Below, in pieces: positions 16,626 to 24,471 of a stretch of 33,014 nt of DNA (positions are counted from its first letter, which is position 1; each line of letters opens with the position of its first letter). A program made the translations under genes and the position numbers. Under the pieces are notes generated by a model, which did no database searches, had not been told where the DNA came from, and worked only from the letters and a program-made list of their open reading frames with translations. The DNA lies in the NCBI GenBank assembly GCA_964648365.1, contig CAZYLK010000053.1, positions 1-33,014 on the forward strand. The letters run 5' to 3'. Origin of the DNA: SURF-32 sp964648365 (GTDB taxonomy: Bacteria > Planctomycetota > Phycisphaerae > UBA1845).

Positions 16626-17255
16626 ATGCCCCACCGCCCCAAGCGCATCATCGTCGGCATCTCCGGCGCCAGCGGCGCGCCTTACGCCACCCGCCTGCTG
16701 CAATGCCTCGTCGAGCGCGGCGTCGAAACGCACGTCGTCATCACGCCCTATGGCCGTCGCCTGCTCCGCGACGAAATGGGCATCGATCGACCCGACGCGA
16801 ACGCTCTGATCGGGCGCAACAGCGACCGGCTCATCCTGCACCCCTACCGCGACGTGGGCAGCCCGCTGGGCAGCGGCTCGTTCCTGACCGACGGCATGAT
16901 CGTCTGTCCGTGCAGCAGCAAGTCGCTGGCGTCCATCGCGTGCGGCGCCGGTTCGAACCTTCTCGACCGCGCGGCCGCGGTGACGCTGAAGGAGCGGCGT
17001 CGGCTCATCCTGCTCCACCGCGAGATGCCGATGAGCCACATCGACCTGCTCAACGCCCTGCGGCTCAGCGAGGCCGGCGCGATCATCTGCCCCGCGTCGC
17101 CGGGGTTCTACATGCTGCCGAAGACGGTGAGCGACCTGGTGGATTTCGTGGTGGGCAAGCTCATGGACCTCGTCGGCGTCGAGCACGATCTGAACACGCG
17201 CTGGCAGGATCAGTTGTCGCGGCAGGAGAACGGTGGGGAGGATCGCGCCACGTGA
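16626..17255 (+). CDS. ubiX: Flavin prenyltransferase UbiX
   Basis: The protein has 209 residues. It prenylates FMN to make the cofactor of UbiD-type decarboxylases; in futalosine menaquinone synthesis the equivalent is MqnM. Marks: RIIVGISGASGAPYATRLL at the N-terminus, HVVITPYGRRLL, GSGSFLTDGMIVCPCSSKSL, LKERRRLILLHREMP and SEAGAIICPASPGFYMLP. Length and motif order match the family. No UbiD partner is in the window. The stop overlaps the GTG start of the prenyltransferase gene by 4 bp (GTGA, 17252-17255), so the two are coupled. Confidence 0.95.
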   Translation: MPHRPKRIIVGISGASGAPYATRLLQCLVERGVETHVVITPYGRRLLRDEMGIDRPDANALIGRNSDRLILHPYRDVGSPLGSGSFLTDGMIVCPCSSKSLASIACGAGSNLLDRAAAVTLKERRRLILLHREMPMSHIDLLNALRLSEAGAIICPASPGFYMLPKTVSDLVDFVVGKLMDLVGVEHDLNTRWQDQLSRQENGGEDRAT

Positions 17256-18253
17256 ACAGAGCGGTCGGGTCAACCGGGGATGGACCGATGGCCGGCGCAG
17301 GTGCGTCCGCGCGGGCTGAAGCCCGCGGCTCGCTGGCGACGAAAGCCGCGGCCGATCACAATCGCGCCGTCGGCGCAGTGGTCACCTGGGCACACATGGT
17401 CAAGCTGTCGCATTCGGTTTTCGCGCTGCCATTCGCCATGATCGCCACGTTTCTGGCCGCGCGGAACATCGAGGGCCGCGTCGCGCCGTACTGGGGCCAG
17501 CTTGCGCTCATCGTCGTGTGCATGGTCGGCGCCCGCAGCACGGCCATGACGTTCAACCGCATCGCCGACGCCGCGCTCGATGCCCGCAACCCGCGCACCG
17601 CCGGCCGTCCGCTGCCCGCGGGCCTGCTCACACGCCGCGCCGCCTGGGCGATGCTCGCGTTCAGCGTCGCGCTCTTCATCGCCGGCTGCGTCGGGTTTCA
17701 CACGTTCTACGATAACCCCTGGCCGCTCCGCCTGGCCCTGCCCGTGCTGGCGGTGCTGTGTTTCTACTCGTACACGAAGCGATTTACGCGCTGGTCGCAC
17801 GTTTACCTCGGGGCAGCGATCGGCCTGTCGCCGCTGGCGGCGTGGATCGCGATTCACCCGGCAACCGTGGGGCTGCCTGCGGTGCTGCTGATGGCGGCCG
17901 TGACCTGCTGGATCGGCGGCTTCGACATCATCTATGCTTGTCAGGACATCGACGTGGACTGTCGCGAGGGCCTGCACAGCCTGCCGTCGCGCGTCGGCCC
18001 GGCGGCGGCCTTGTGGATCGCCCGCGGGCTGCACGCCGTGTGCGTGTGCGTGCTGATCGCGCTGGGGCAGGTGTCGGGGCTGGGCGTTTACTATTATGCA
18101 GGCGTGGCCGCGGCGGCGGTGCTGCTGCTGATCGAGAACTGCCTGGTCCATCCCGGCGACTATTCCCGCGTCAACCTCGCGTTCTTCACGCTCAACGGCG
18201 TCGTATCGATCGTCCTGGCGACGGCGGCAATCGTGGATGTTGTGACGCACTGA
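17252..18253 (+). CDS. mqnP: UbiA-like polyprenyltransferase, MqnP type
   Basis: The protein has 333 residues from GTG 17252, which overlaps the ubiX stop; ATG 17288 is an alternative that drops 12 residues. It is an integral membrane prenyltransferase. The first aspartate-rich motif is NRIADAALDARNPRTAGRPL and the second is YACQDIDVDCREGLHSLP; this NRxxDxxxDxxNPRTA form is typical of the MqnP/'UbiA-other' branch, which prenylates the naphthoate of the futalosine pathway, though 4-hydroxybenzoate cannot be excluded. About eight hydrophobic segments are present (HSVFALPFAMIATFLAA, WAMLAFSVALFIAGCVGF, LNGVVSIVLATAAIV and others). The hydrophilic first 35 residues are unusual. Confidence 0.9.
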   Translation: MNRAVGSTGDGPMAGAGASARAEARGSLATKAAADHNRAVGAVVTWAHMVKLSHSVFALPFAMIATFLAARNIEGRVAPYWGQLALIVVCMVGARSTAMTFNRIADAALDARNPRTAGRPLPAGLLTRRAAWAMLAFSVALFIAGCVGFHTFYDNPWPLRLALPVLAVLCFYSYTKRFTRWSHVYLGAAIGLSPLAAWIAIHPATVGLPAVLLMAAVTCWIGGFDIIYACQDIDVDCREGLHSLPSRVGPAAALWIARGLHAVCVCVLIALGQVSGLGVYYYAGVAAAAVLLLIENCLVHPGDYSRVNLAFFTLNGVVSIVLATAAIVDVVTH

Positions 18254-18270
18254 ACGGCGTCACCCGTGGT

Positions 18271-18303
18271 GAATGGCGAATAACGAATAGCGAATAACGA
18301 ATG
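18271..18303 (+). repeat. Single GAATAACGAATAGC-type tandem arm
   Basis: GAATGGCGAATAACGAATAG and on to CGAATG (18271-18303) matches the arms of the hairpin at 23945-24066 but has no inverted partner here. It leads into GAATGCAGAA (18299-18308), the same decamer that precedes the second 30-bp array at 20181-20190. Confidence 0.6.
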
Positions 18304-18312
18304 CAGAAGCTA

Positions 18313-18402
18313 TGTGGCACCGGTTTTCAACCGGTGATCCGGTGTGGCGCCGGTTTCCAGCCGGTGGTCCGGTGTGGCACCGGTTTTCAACCGGTGATCA
18401 AA
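18313..18402 (+). repeat. 30-bp minisatellite, three units, downstream array
   Basis: Units are at 18313, 18343 and 18373. Each has TGTGGCACCGGTTTTCAACC then GGTGATCCGG, with variants. ACCGGTT-TTC-AACCGGT is a perfect small inverted repeat in the first and third units. The array ends a few bases from the stop of the FAD oxidoreductase gene. It matches the array at 20203-20330. Confidence 0.85.
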
Positions 18403-18406
18403 CCCG

Positions 18407-20119
18407 TCACCCCGGCCGCGCGTACATCCGCACAATCGTCTCCGCCGACTTCAGCCCATCCACGGCGGCGCTGATGATGCCGCCCGCAAAACCGGCTCCC
18501 TCGCCGATCGGGTACAGATTGCCCGCGGACACCGAGGCTCTTGATTCCCGGTCGCGGGTGATGCGGATCGGCGAACTGGCCCGCGTCTCCGGGGCGGTGA
18601 TGATCCCGTCCGCCCCGGCAAAGCCGGACATGCGGCGATCCAGCATCGGCAGGCCGCGTTCCAGCGCTGCCGCCACCGATGCCGGCAGAATCTCCCGCAG
18701 CGCCCGCCAGCGCGCTCCCAGCGGAAAGCTCGTCTCGCAGGCGCCGTCGGATGCCCGCCCAGCGAGGAAGTCGCTGGCGCGCTGCGCCGGCACGGCGTAC
18801 GTCCCATTCGTCGCGACGTAGGCGAGTTGCTCCCAGTGCTTCTGATACAGCAGCGCCCGCAGCGCCACGGCGGCGGATTCCGGCAGATCGTCCAGCCGGG
18901 CGTCGTTCAAAACGGACGGCGATCCGCCGGGCACACCCACGCCGGCTGCCGCGCCCATCATGAAGTCACCCGCCGACAGCAGCGCCGGATCCACGGTGAT
19001 CACCAGCCCCGCGTTCGCGAACGCCCCCCCCCGCGACGCACGGCTCGCCCCATTCGTGGCGATCAGGCCGGCGGATTCGTTGGTCGGCAGGATCTGCCCG
19101 CCCGGACACATGCAGAAGCTGAACAGGTCGCCGGATTCACACGCCCCCTTGGCGATGAGGTGATACTCCGCCGGTCCCAGCCCGGGGTGGCCCGCCAGCG
19201 CGCCGAACTGCCAGCCGTCCACCATCGTCTGGGGATGCTCGATGCGCACGCCGATCTGAAACGGCTTCGGGTCGATGCGCACGCCGCGGCGGGCGAGCAT
19301 GAAGATCGTGTCGCGGGCCGAATGCCCCACGCCCAGCAGCACCGGCCCGGCCGCAACCCGCTCGCCGCTGATGACGACGTGCGTGATGGCGCCGTCGGCG
19401 CGTTCAACGTCGTCCAGCCGCGCGCCGAAACGCACCTCGCCGCCGAGCGACTCGATCCGCCGCCGGATGTGCGTACAGATCGTCGGCAGCCGGTCGCTGC
19501 CGATGTGCGGGCGGGCGTCGATGAGGATGTCCGGGTCGGCGCCGTGTTCGTAGAACGTCTGCAAAATGTCCGGCACGCGCGGCTCGCTGATGCGGGTGTA
19601 GAGCTTGCCGTCGCTGTACGTTCCTGCCCCCCCCTCGCCATAGAGCAGGTTCGACTCCGGGTCGAAGTCGTGCTCGCGGTAGTAGCGCTGCATCACGTCG
19701 CGATGGCGCCGCCGCACCTCCCGCCCGCGTTCGATGACGAGCGGCTGGTAGCCCATTTCCGCCAGCTTCAGTGCCGCGAACATCCCCGCCGGCCCGAAGC
19801 CGACGACGAGGGGACGCTCCGTCAGCGGGATAGCTCCCGGCTCAAGCACATCTGGCGGCCGTACGTCGATCCACGCGGCTTCGTTGGGCCGCAAGCGCCG
19901 GATGGCATGACGCTCCGAGCCGGGTGCATCCCGCAGCGCGATCTCCAGGTGATAGCGGTAGTGAACATCGTCCTTGTCGCGCGCGTCGATGGAGCGCCGC
20001 ACGATGGCATACGCGCGTATCGCCTCCACCGGCAGCCGCAGACGCCGCGCGGCCACGGCCGGCAGGTCATCGAGCGGCGCGGATAGTTCAAGTCGCAGAT
20101 TTCTGAGCAGAAGAGGCAT
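18407..20119 (-). CDS. FAD-dependent oxidoreductase (COG2509-like)
   Basis: The protein has 570 residues from ATG 20119 (MPLLLRNLRLELSAPLDDLP). The frame stays open upstream, but only by reading through the 30-bp minisatellite, so that part is rejected. An N-terminal domain (1-105; RLPVEAIRAYAIVRRSIDAR, KDDVHYRYHLEIAL) precedes the FAD dinucleotide fold (VVGFGPAGMFAALKLAEMGY, VIERG). Later marks are LYGEGGAGTYSDGKLYTR, PRVPDILQTFYEHGADPDIL, FCMCPGGQILPTNESAG and the C-terminal GEGAGFAGGIISAAVDGLKS. The family is widespread and described as uncharacterised FAD-dependent dehydrogenases; the substrate is unknown. The gene is bracketed by two direct copies of a minisatellite. Confidence 0.9.
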   Translation of the reverse strand: MPLLLRNLRLELSAPLDDLPAVAARRLRLPVEAIRAYAIVRRSIDARDKDDVHYRYHLEIALRDAPGSERHAIRRLRPNEAAWIDVRPPDVLEPGAIPLTERPLVVGFGPAGMFAALKLAEMGYQPLVIERGREVRRRHRDVMQRYYREHDFDPESNLLYGEGGAGTYSDGKLYTRISEPRVPDILQTFYEHGADPDILIDARPHIGSDRLPTICTHIRRRIESLGGEVRFGARLDDVERADGAITHVVISGERVAAGPVLLGVGHSARDTIFMLARRGVRIDPKPFQIGVRIEHPQTMVDGWQFGALAGHPGLGPAEYHLIAKGACESGDLFSFCMCPGGQILPTNESAGLIATNGASRASRGGAFANAGLVITVDPALLSAGDFMMGAAAGVGVPGGSPSVLNDARLDDLPESAAVALRALLYQKHWEQLAYVATNGTYAVPAQRASDFLAGRASDGACETSFPLGARWRALREILPASVAAALERGLPMLDRRMSGFAGADGIITAPETRASSPIRITRDRESRASVSAGNLYPIGEGAGFAGGIISAAVDGLKSAETIVRMYARPG

Positions 20120-20202
20120 TTTTGAGGGGGGGGAGCAGAATGGCGAATGCTGGAAGTCCGCCCGTGGCGGAGCAAATGACGAATGCAGAAAGAGCCGTCC
20201 GT

Positions 20203-20330
20203 TGTGGCACCGGTTTTCAACCGGTCGTCCGTTGTGGCACCGGTTTTCAACCGGTGGTCCGTCGCGGCACCGGTTATCAACCGGTGGTCCGTTGTGGCAC
20301 CGGTTTGCAGCCGGTAGTCCGTTGTGGCCG
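20203..20330 (+). repeat. 30-bp minisatellite, four units plus a partial, upstream array
   Basis: Units begin at 20203, 20233, 20263, 20293 and, degenerate, 20323. The consensus TGTGGCACCGGTTTTCAACC then GGTNGTCCGT is the same as at 18313. Units are contiguous, with no spacers. The 230-bp gap between the FAD oxidoreductase and GNAT genes consists mainly of this array and a short lead with GAATGGCGAAT and GAATGCAGAA. Confidence 0.85.
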
Positions 20331-20349
20331 GCGCCACTCATTGCCGTGG

Positions 20350-20850
20350 CTATTGTTCCAAGCTGGGCTCCTCGACTTCTGCGACGGCTGTCTCGAACAC
20401 GTTCTGCTGTTTGACCAGTCGAAAGCCTTGACGCTGATAGAACAGGGCCGTCTCCTGTCTGACCACGTTGCTGCGCACCCGCAACCGTCGCGCCCCGCGC
20501 TCGCCCGCAAACGTCCGCGCGGCGTTCACGAGCGCCCCGCCGATCCCTCGACCGCGATGCGCTCCATCCACGACCAGCGCCATGATCTCTGCGTCGCACT
20601 CACCGGTGAGCGGTTCGCGCGCGGCCACGTGCATCCACCCGACGACCTCCTCACCGATCCGCGCCACCAATACAAGATCCGCATGATCCCCGGCGCCCGC
20701 CGCCGGGCAGAGCCGGTCCAGCCTGGCGCGCATGGTGTCGACGTCAGCCGGATAGCCCAGTTCGCCGCTGAGCCGCGCCACGGCTGCGGCCGCTTCCGCC
20801 GATGCAGGCGCCAGGCGAAAGGCTGACTTGGCATGGCTCATCTGGCTCAT
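20350..20850 (-). CDS. GNAT family N-acetyltransferase
   Basis: The protein has 166 residues, the usual size for a single GNAT domain. It would transfer acetyl from acetyl-CoA to an amine of unknown identity. The acetyl-CoA loop is clear (IMALVVDGAHRGRGIGGALV; R/Q-x-x-G-x-G/A form RGRGIGGA), followed by RGARRLRVRSNVVRQETALF and YQRQGFRLVKQQNVFE, the usual motif B end. VLVARIGEEVVGWMHV forms the central strands. No strong ribosome site is seen before ATG 20850. It lies 37 bp after the zinc-ribbon membrane gene on the same strand. Confidence 0.88.
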   Translation of the reverse strand: MSQMSHAKSAFRLAPASAEAAAAVARLSGELGYPADVDTMRARLDRLCPAAGAGDHADLVLVARIGEEVVGWMHVAAREPLTGECDAEIMALVVDGAHRGRGIGGALVNAARTFAGERGARRLRVRSNVVRQETALFYQRQGFRLVKQQNVFETAVAEVEEPSLEQ

Positions 20851-20887
20851 GCGGTGGGTCGCGAACCGGCGCCGGTGGGACCATACA

Positions 20888-21349
20888 CTACGGCGCCGCC
20901 TCTGCGCGCGGCCCGCCGTTGTCGTTCTCGCTGGAGGCGTCGGCGCTACCGGCCTGCGCCTGCGCCGCGACGGCCGCCCGTTGCGCGATCAGCGCCTGCC
21001 GCGCGGCAATGGCCGCCGCACGATCCGCCGCAGCCCGCCGCCGGTAGTAGAACGAAAGCGTTCCGCCTGCAAGCAGCGCGAGCGCGGCAATGGACATGGC
21101 CAGCCCGAGGAAGAACACACCGCCGCGGCGGGGTGACGCAGGCGGTCGGATGCCGACTTCGCGCACGTCGGCCCCACACTCGGGACAGACAAACGTCGGC
21201 ATCCCGCGGACGTTGTAGCCGCATCGCCCACATGCAGCCGACTTTGGCATCTGCCGCCGGCGGCTCCGCAGCATCACCAGCACCAGCCCGGTACCGCCCA
21301 GCAGGAGCACCACCAGGACGAGCGACAATGGAGCGGAGAGGGATGACAT
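20888..21349 (-). CDS. Small zinc-ribbon membrane protein
   Basis: The protein has 153 residues. Order: an N-terminal transmembrane helix (LSLVLVVLLLGGTGLVLVML), a basic stretch, a zinc ribbon CGRCGYNVRG...CPECGADV (four cysteines in two CxxC pairs), a second helix (FFLGLAMSIAALALLAGGTL) and an Ala/Arg/Gln-rich helical tail. The CGYN(L/V)xG-type ribbon recurs in the two large membrane proteins at 29507-32603. The ribbon may bind zinc for folding or a partner. Its function is unknown. It follows the FecR gene by 30 bp and precedes the GNAT gene by 37 bp, so the three probably form one transcript. Confidence 0.82.
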   Translation of the reverse strand: MSSLSAPLSLVLVVLLLGGTGLVLVMLRSRRRQMPKSAACGRCGYNVRGMPTFVCPECGADVREVGIRPPASPRRGGVFFLGLAMSIAALALLAGGTLSFYYRRRAAADRAAAIAARQALIAQRAAVAAQAQAGSADASSENDNGGPRAEAAP

Positions 21350-21379
21350 AGCCAGGCCGTGTGCTTAAAGAACGAACCG

Positions 21380-22378
21380 CTACCGCGCCGGTGTCGTGCC
21401 GAAATTGCCTTCCGGCCGCCGAACCGTGGTCGCGCCGATGCCCGACAGCACGCGCGGCAGCGTTGATACCGTCGATCGCCGTCCGCCCGCGAGCACCTCG
21501 AGCGTCGCGGCGTCTCCCGGCGCCGCGAACGCAAGCCCCGTCGTCGAGTTTCGCACCGCGAACACCATGTCCGCGTCGGTCACCGCGTAGGGCTTCACGA
21601 ATTTGACCGCGCGATCGAAAATGTCCTGCTTCATCCACATGCTGGCGATGTTGGCGACGTTGGCGTACTCGCCCGGCCGCACCAGCCGCGAGACCACGCG
21701 GTCGCCGGAAAGCTGCTGCATCGCCTCGACCAGCCCGTGCCGCGCCAGCGAAATCTCGAAGCGCCCGGTCTGCGCTTCAGACGCGAAGCGCCAGCCGTCC
21801 GTGCCGCGCTTGGCCATGGTGGCCACCGGCGACGCCACGGTGAGGTTCGAGCGGAAGCGCAGCTCCGTCGATCCGCCGTGGATGGCGCCGTAGCGCAGGT
21901 CGATCCGGATGGTCTGCTGCGTGGCGGATTTGACGTATTCGTCGATCCGCACCAGCGACGCCCGTTCGATCTGGACAAATGTCTCGTCTTCAAAGCTGAG
22001 TTGGACGAAGCCGAACAGGTTTGTCTTGATCTGCGTATCGCCGCTCAGCGCCAGCCCGACCGTCACCGGCTTCCACAGCGAAGGCTCGAGAGCGGAGGTT
22101 CCGGCAGGGGCGTACTCCGCGCCGCCGCGGACGGCGATCACCGTTGCTTTCGCCGGCTCGGTGACTTCGGCCGGATCGACGCCCGTTTCTGCCGCCGGAG
22201 GAACACCCTCGGCCACACCGGACTCCACCGGTCTATCGTCGGGCACTGTTCCCTGGGGCGCCGCAGCCTTCGCGGGCACGTTCCCTGGCTTCGGCTCTTC
22301 CTGCCCGACCGTCGGCCCCGCCATCAGAACCACTGTCGCAGCAAGTATCAGCATCGAAGATGGCATCTCGACGTTCAT
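21380..22378 (-). CDS. FecR-domain exported protein
   Basis: The protein has 332 residues. The start at 22378 gives a signal peptide (MNVEMPSSMLILAATVVLMA, cut near GPTVGQEE). A proline/alanine/glutamate-rich linker (about 27-75) leads to a FecR-like beta domain: VIAVRGGAEYAP, LSGDTQIKTNLFGFVQLSFE, FVQIERASLVRI, IRIDLRYGAIHGG and FRSNLTVASPVATMAKRGTD. FecR domains sense or bind at the cell envelope; classic FecR couples to a sigma factor, but no sigma factor gene is nearby. The C-terminal part (LVRPGEYANVANIASMWMKQ onward) matches nothing I know. A TATAAT box lies about 68 bp upstream. Confidence 0.85.
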   Translation of the reverse strand: MNVEMPSSMLILAATVVLMAGPTVGQEEPKPGNVPAKAAAPQGTVPDDRPVESGVAEGVPPAAETGVDPAEVTEPAKATVIAVRGGAEYAPAGTSALEPSLWKPVTVGLALSGDTQIKTNLFGFVQLSFEDETFVQIERASLVRIDEYVKSATQQTIRIDLRYGAIHGGSTELRFRSNLTVASPVATMAKRGTDGWRFASEAQTGRFEISLARHGLVEAMQQLSGDRVVSRLVRPGEYANVANIASMWMKQDIFDRAVKFVKPYAVTDADMVFAVRNSTTGLAFAAPGDAATLEVLAGGRRSTVSTLPRVLSGIGATTVRRPEGNFGTTPAR

Positions 22379-22445
22379 TTGAGGGCCTCGCGTCCCACAA
22401 CCCCACTCGGACGCACCGGACCTGCACGATCCGAGCGACTCCAGG

Positions 22446-22451
22446 ATTATA
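22446..22451 (-). promoter_or_regulatory. -10 box upstream of the FecR gene
   Basis: A perfect TATAAT is read on the minus strand. The -35 region at 17-bp spacing (GCGCAC) is poor. The predicted leader is about 60 nt. Confidence 0.4.
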
Positions 22452-22508
22452 CCGCTTTCGGGCGCGGCGTGCGCGATTTGACTCCCAGCCCCACTCGCGC
22501 GGGTTCGG

Positions 22509-22540
22509 GCGAGCGCGTTGTGCGGCGGCAACGCGCTCGC
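22509..22540. repeat. 12-bp perfect inverted repeat
   Basis: GCGAGCGCGTTG and CAACGCGCTCGC flank an 8-base loop. It may act as a terminator without a U tract between the SPFH and FecR genes. Confidence 0.45.
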
Positions 22541-22796
22541 CGGTGGCGCGCGAGCCAGGCTGCGTGAAGCAATCCGCGGGGCCATCAGGGCGATGGCGGC
22601 GCGCGTCGCACGGGCCCGCGCAGGCGGAGCTTCGACATCCCGCCCGTGATTGCGACTCGGTACCTGGCCCGCGTCGAGCGAAACGGCTTCACCTGCCAGC
22701 CTCCTGCTCTCGCCTCCGGCGTCAGGGCTTTTTGATACCGGCGCCGCAGCGGTTGCCGCGTCGAACGGCAGCCGTACGGCACGCCGCCGCTCGGCT

Positions 22797-23930
22797 TCAC
22801 TCTGTCGCGAGGTCGTCGCTGCGGGTCAAGCGCCGCAACTGACCGGCGATGTCGCCGTTGCCGAGGACGAAGGAGACCTTGGCGCCGTCCAGGACTTCCT
22901 GCAACAGTTCCAGTTCCTTCATCCGCGCCAGCACCGGGTTTTCCGCCAGCAGTTTGGCCGTGTTGGCCTGGCTGCGGGCGGCGGCGGTCTCCTCCCGCCG
23001 GCGAATCAGGTTGGCCTGGGCGGACTTCTCCGCCTCGATCACCTGGTTCAGAATGGTCTTCATCTCACCCGGCAGGATGATGTCCTTCAGGCCGACGCTC
23101 TTGACCACCACGCCGAACTCGCGCGCCCGCGCGGCCAGAGCGTTCCGCACCTCGCCGCCGACGGACTCCTTGTCCGCCAGCAAGGCGTCGAGCAGCCGCG
23201 TGCCCACCGCCGCCCGCAGGGCGAGCTGCGCCTCGCGGTACAGCGCCTGAGCGTGGTCAGACACCACGGTCACGGCCTTCACCGTGTCCACGACCTGGTA
23301 GGTCACGAGCAGGTTGACCCGCAGCGTGACCTTGTCCTGGGTCATGATCTCCTGACCCGCGACGTCGGCGACCTGCTCGCGCCGGTCGATCGCCTTGAAC
23401 GCGATGCGCCCGACGCCGCTCCAGAACACGTGCCGCCCCTTGCCGAGCCGCTCGACGATTGCGCCGTCCTTCACGAGCAGCGTCTCCTCGTGCTCGGCCA
23501 CGTCCACGGCCGTCAGGAACTTCGCCCCGCCCGGCAGCGACATGACCGCCTCGACCTTCTCGTGCTCGAAGCGCAGCGCATTGGCGTCGAACACTTCGAC
23601 CGCAAGCTTGTACGGCTCGTTCCAGAAGGCGTGCCGGCCCGGACCGACGATGTAGCCCAGCCGCCCGTCCTTCCAGACCAGCGCCCGCTCGTGGTCGGCC
23701 AGGTCGACGACGGTCAGCGCCGCGCGCACGTCCGCGTGCTGGAGCAGTACGTCGAGCAACGGGTGCTCGAAGCGCGTCTGCAGCGTGCTGGTCACCTGGA
23801 CCACCGCGCGATTGCGGCTGATCAACCGGCTCCAGAACCGGTACTTACCCGGCCCGAGCAACCGGACGAAGTCGCCATGCCGCAGGAGCAGGCCCTTCTC
23901 ATAGGACTTGATTCTCACACCGATCAACAC
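22797..23930 (-). CDS. SPFH/Band 7 (slipin) family protein with repeated N-terminal motif
   Basis: The protein has 377 residues from GTG 23930. An earlier GTG at 23936 overlaps the ribosome site GGAGG, so it is unlikely to be the start. Three copies of a strand-rich motif precede the SPFH domain: YEKGLLLRHGDFVRLLGPG, HERALVWKDGRLGYIVGPG and HEETLLVKDGAIVERLGKG, each followed by a xFW pair. The SPFH domain follows (VTLRVNLLVTYQVVD, LRAAVGTRLLDALL, REFGVVVKSVGLKDI) and ends in an EAEKSAQANLIRRREETAAA coiled coil. Slipins form membrane-associated oligomers. The usual long N-terminal membrane helix is not evident. No NfeD protease partner is nearby. Confidence 0.88.
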   Translation of the reverse strand: MLIGVRIKSYEKGLLLRHGDFVRLLGPGKYRFWSRLISRNRAVVQVTSTLQTRFEHPLLDVLLQHADVRAALTVVDLADHERALVWKDGRLGYIVGPGRHAFWNEPYKLAVEVFDANALRFEHEKVEAVMSLPGGAKFLTAVDVAEHEETLLVKDGAIVERLGKGRHVFWSGVGRIAFKAIDRREQVADVAGQEIMTQDKVTLRVNLLVTYQVVDTVKAVTVVSDHAQALYREAQLALRAAVGTRLLDALLADKESVGGEVRNALAARAREFGVVVKSVGLKDIILPGEMKTILNQVIEAEKSAQANLIRRREETAAARSQANTAKLLAENPVLARMKELELLQEVLDGAKVSFVLGNGDIAGQLRRLTRSDDLATE

Positions 23931-23935
23931 GAGCA

Positions 23936-23940
23936 CCTCC
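23936..23940 (-). promoter_or_regulatory. Ribosome binding site that fixes the SPFH start
   Basis: GGAGG is 5 bases before GTG 23930. It overlaps the alternative GTG at 23936 and so excludes it. Confidence 0.6.
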
Positions 23941-23944
23941 TTTG

Positions 23945-24066
23945 GAATAACGAATGGCGAATAGCGAATAACGAATTAAGAGTTCCCAAAGGGTCGGCTA
24001 ACCAAGAAGGCCAACGCGCACGCGCGCGTCTTCATTCGTTATTCGCTATTCGACATTCGCTATTCT
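23945..24066. repeat. Inverted repeat with GAATAACGAATAGC-type arms
   Basis: Arm 1 (23945-23977) and arm 2 (24031-24066) are complementary over about 33 bases with three or four mismatches. Each is built of near-tandem CGAATA/CGAATG heptamers. A 53-bp centre separates them. The element lies directly upstream of the SPFH ribosome site. A lone arm occurs at 18271-18303. Confidence 0.75.
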
Positions 24067-24393
24067 TCTATCATCGCGTTCCTATGTTGGAACGATTCTC
24101 TCATGTGCAGATTGCAGGGTGATCGCACGGTTCGCCCCGTGCTTGCGGCGGAGCCGGGGGTTGAAGCGGCGCAGGGATCACGTCGGCGCCTTGCGTCTCG
24201 TAGGAAACGAAAGACGTCTTTGCGATGTGCGCCGCCGGGTTCCACCCGGCTGCGAAGCCGCTTGCCCGGCGCCGGTGCGGTCAGCCGGTGGGTGTGCCCC
24301 CACACAAGCCTCCGGCCGCGGCCGCCTCTGTTCGACCGCGACCGGCATCCGCCCGGCCGGCGAAACGATAGATCACTCCCACAATCTGCCTCT
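24067..24393. other. Non-coding stretch downstream of the tRNA-like genes
   Basis: I see no gene in these 327 bp. A short palindrome, GCCGGGT-TCC-ACCCGGC (24234-24250), has the same shape as the core of the 30-bp minisatellite units. Confidence 0.4.
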
Positions 24394-24469
24394 TGGTGTC
24401 GGGGCGGGATTCGAACCCGCTACCTCACGGTTATGAGCCGTGTGCTCTATCCAGTTGAGCTACCCAAGC
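24394..24469 (-). tRNA. tRNA-Met(CAT)-like gene with mismatched acceptor end
   Basis: The cloverleaf core is clear: D arm GCTC...GAGC, anticodon stem CACGG-CTCATAA-CCGTG with anticodon CAT, and T arm GCGGG-TTCGAAT-CCCGC. The GGG/CCC mark of initiator tRNA is absent, so elongator Met (or lysidine-modified Ile) is more likely. The acceptor stem GCTTGGG/CCCGACA pairs at positions 3-7 but not at 1-72 (G-A) and 2-71 (C-C). CCA appears at the end only if the acceptor strand is read one base short. It is either a decayed gene or one that needs 5' repair. Confidence 0.65.
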
Positions 24470-24471
24470 GC

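Larger units (their letters stand above)
22379..22796. other. Intergenic region between FecR and SPFH genes
   Basis: In these 418 bp I see the FecR promoter box and a 12-bp perfect inverted repeat (22509-22540), but no convincing gene. Confidence 0.5.

Noticed and set aside
18313..20330. CRISPR array
   Set aside because: The 30-bp units are contiguous, with no spacers, and no cas gene is present.
20120..20599. N-terminal extension of the FAD oxidoreductase
   Set aside because: It would be translated from the minisatellite and from within the GNAT gene; family-like sequence begins only at MPLLLRN.
22650..24122. A 490-codon plus-strand frame over the SPFH gene
   Set aside because: Antisense shadow of a clear slipin gene that has its own ribosome site.
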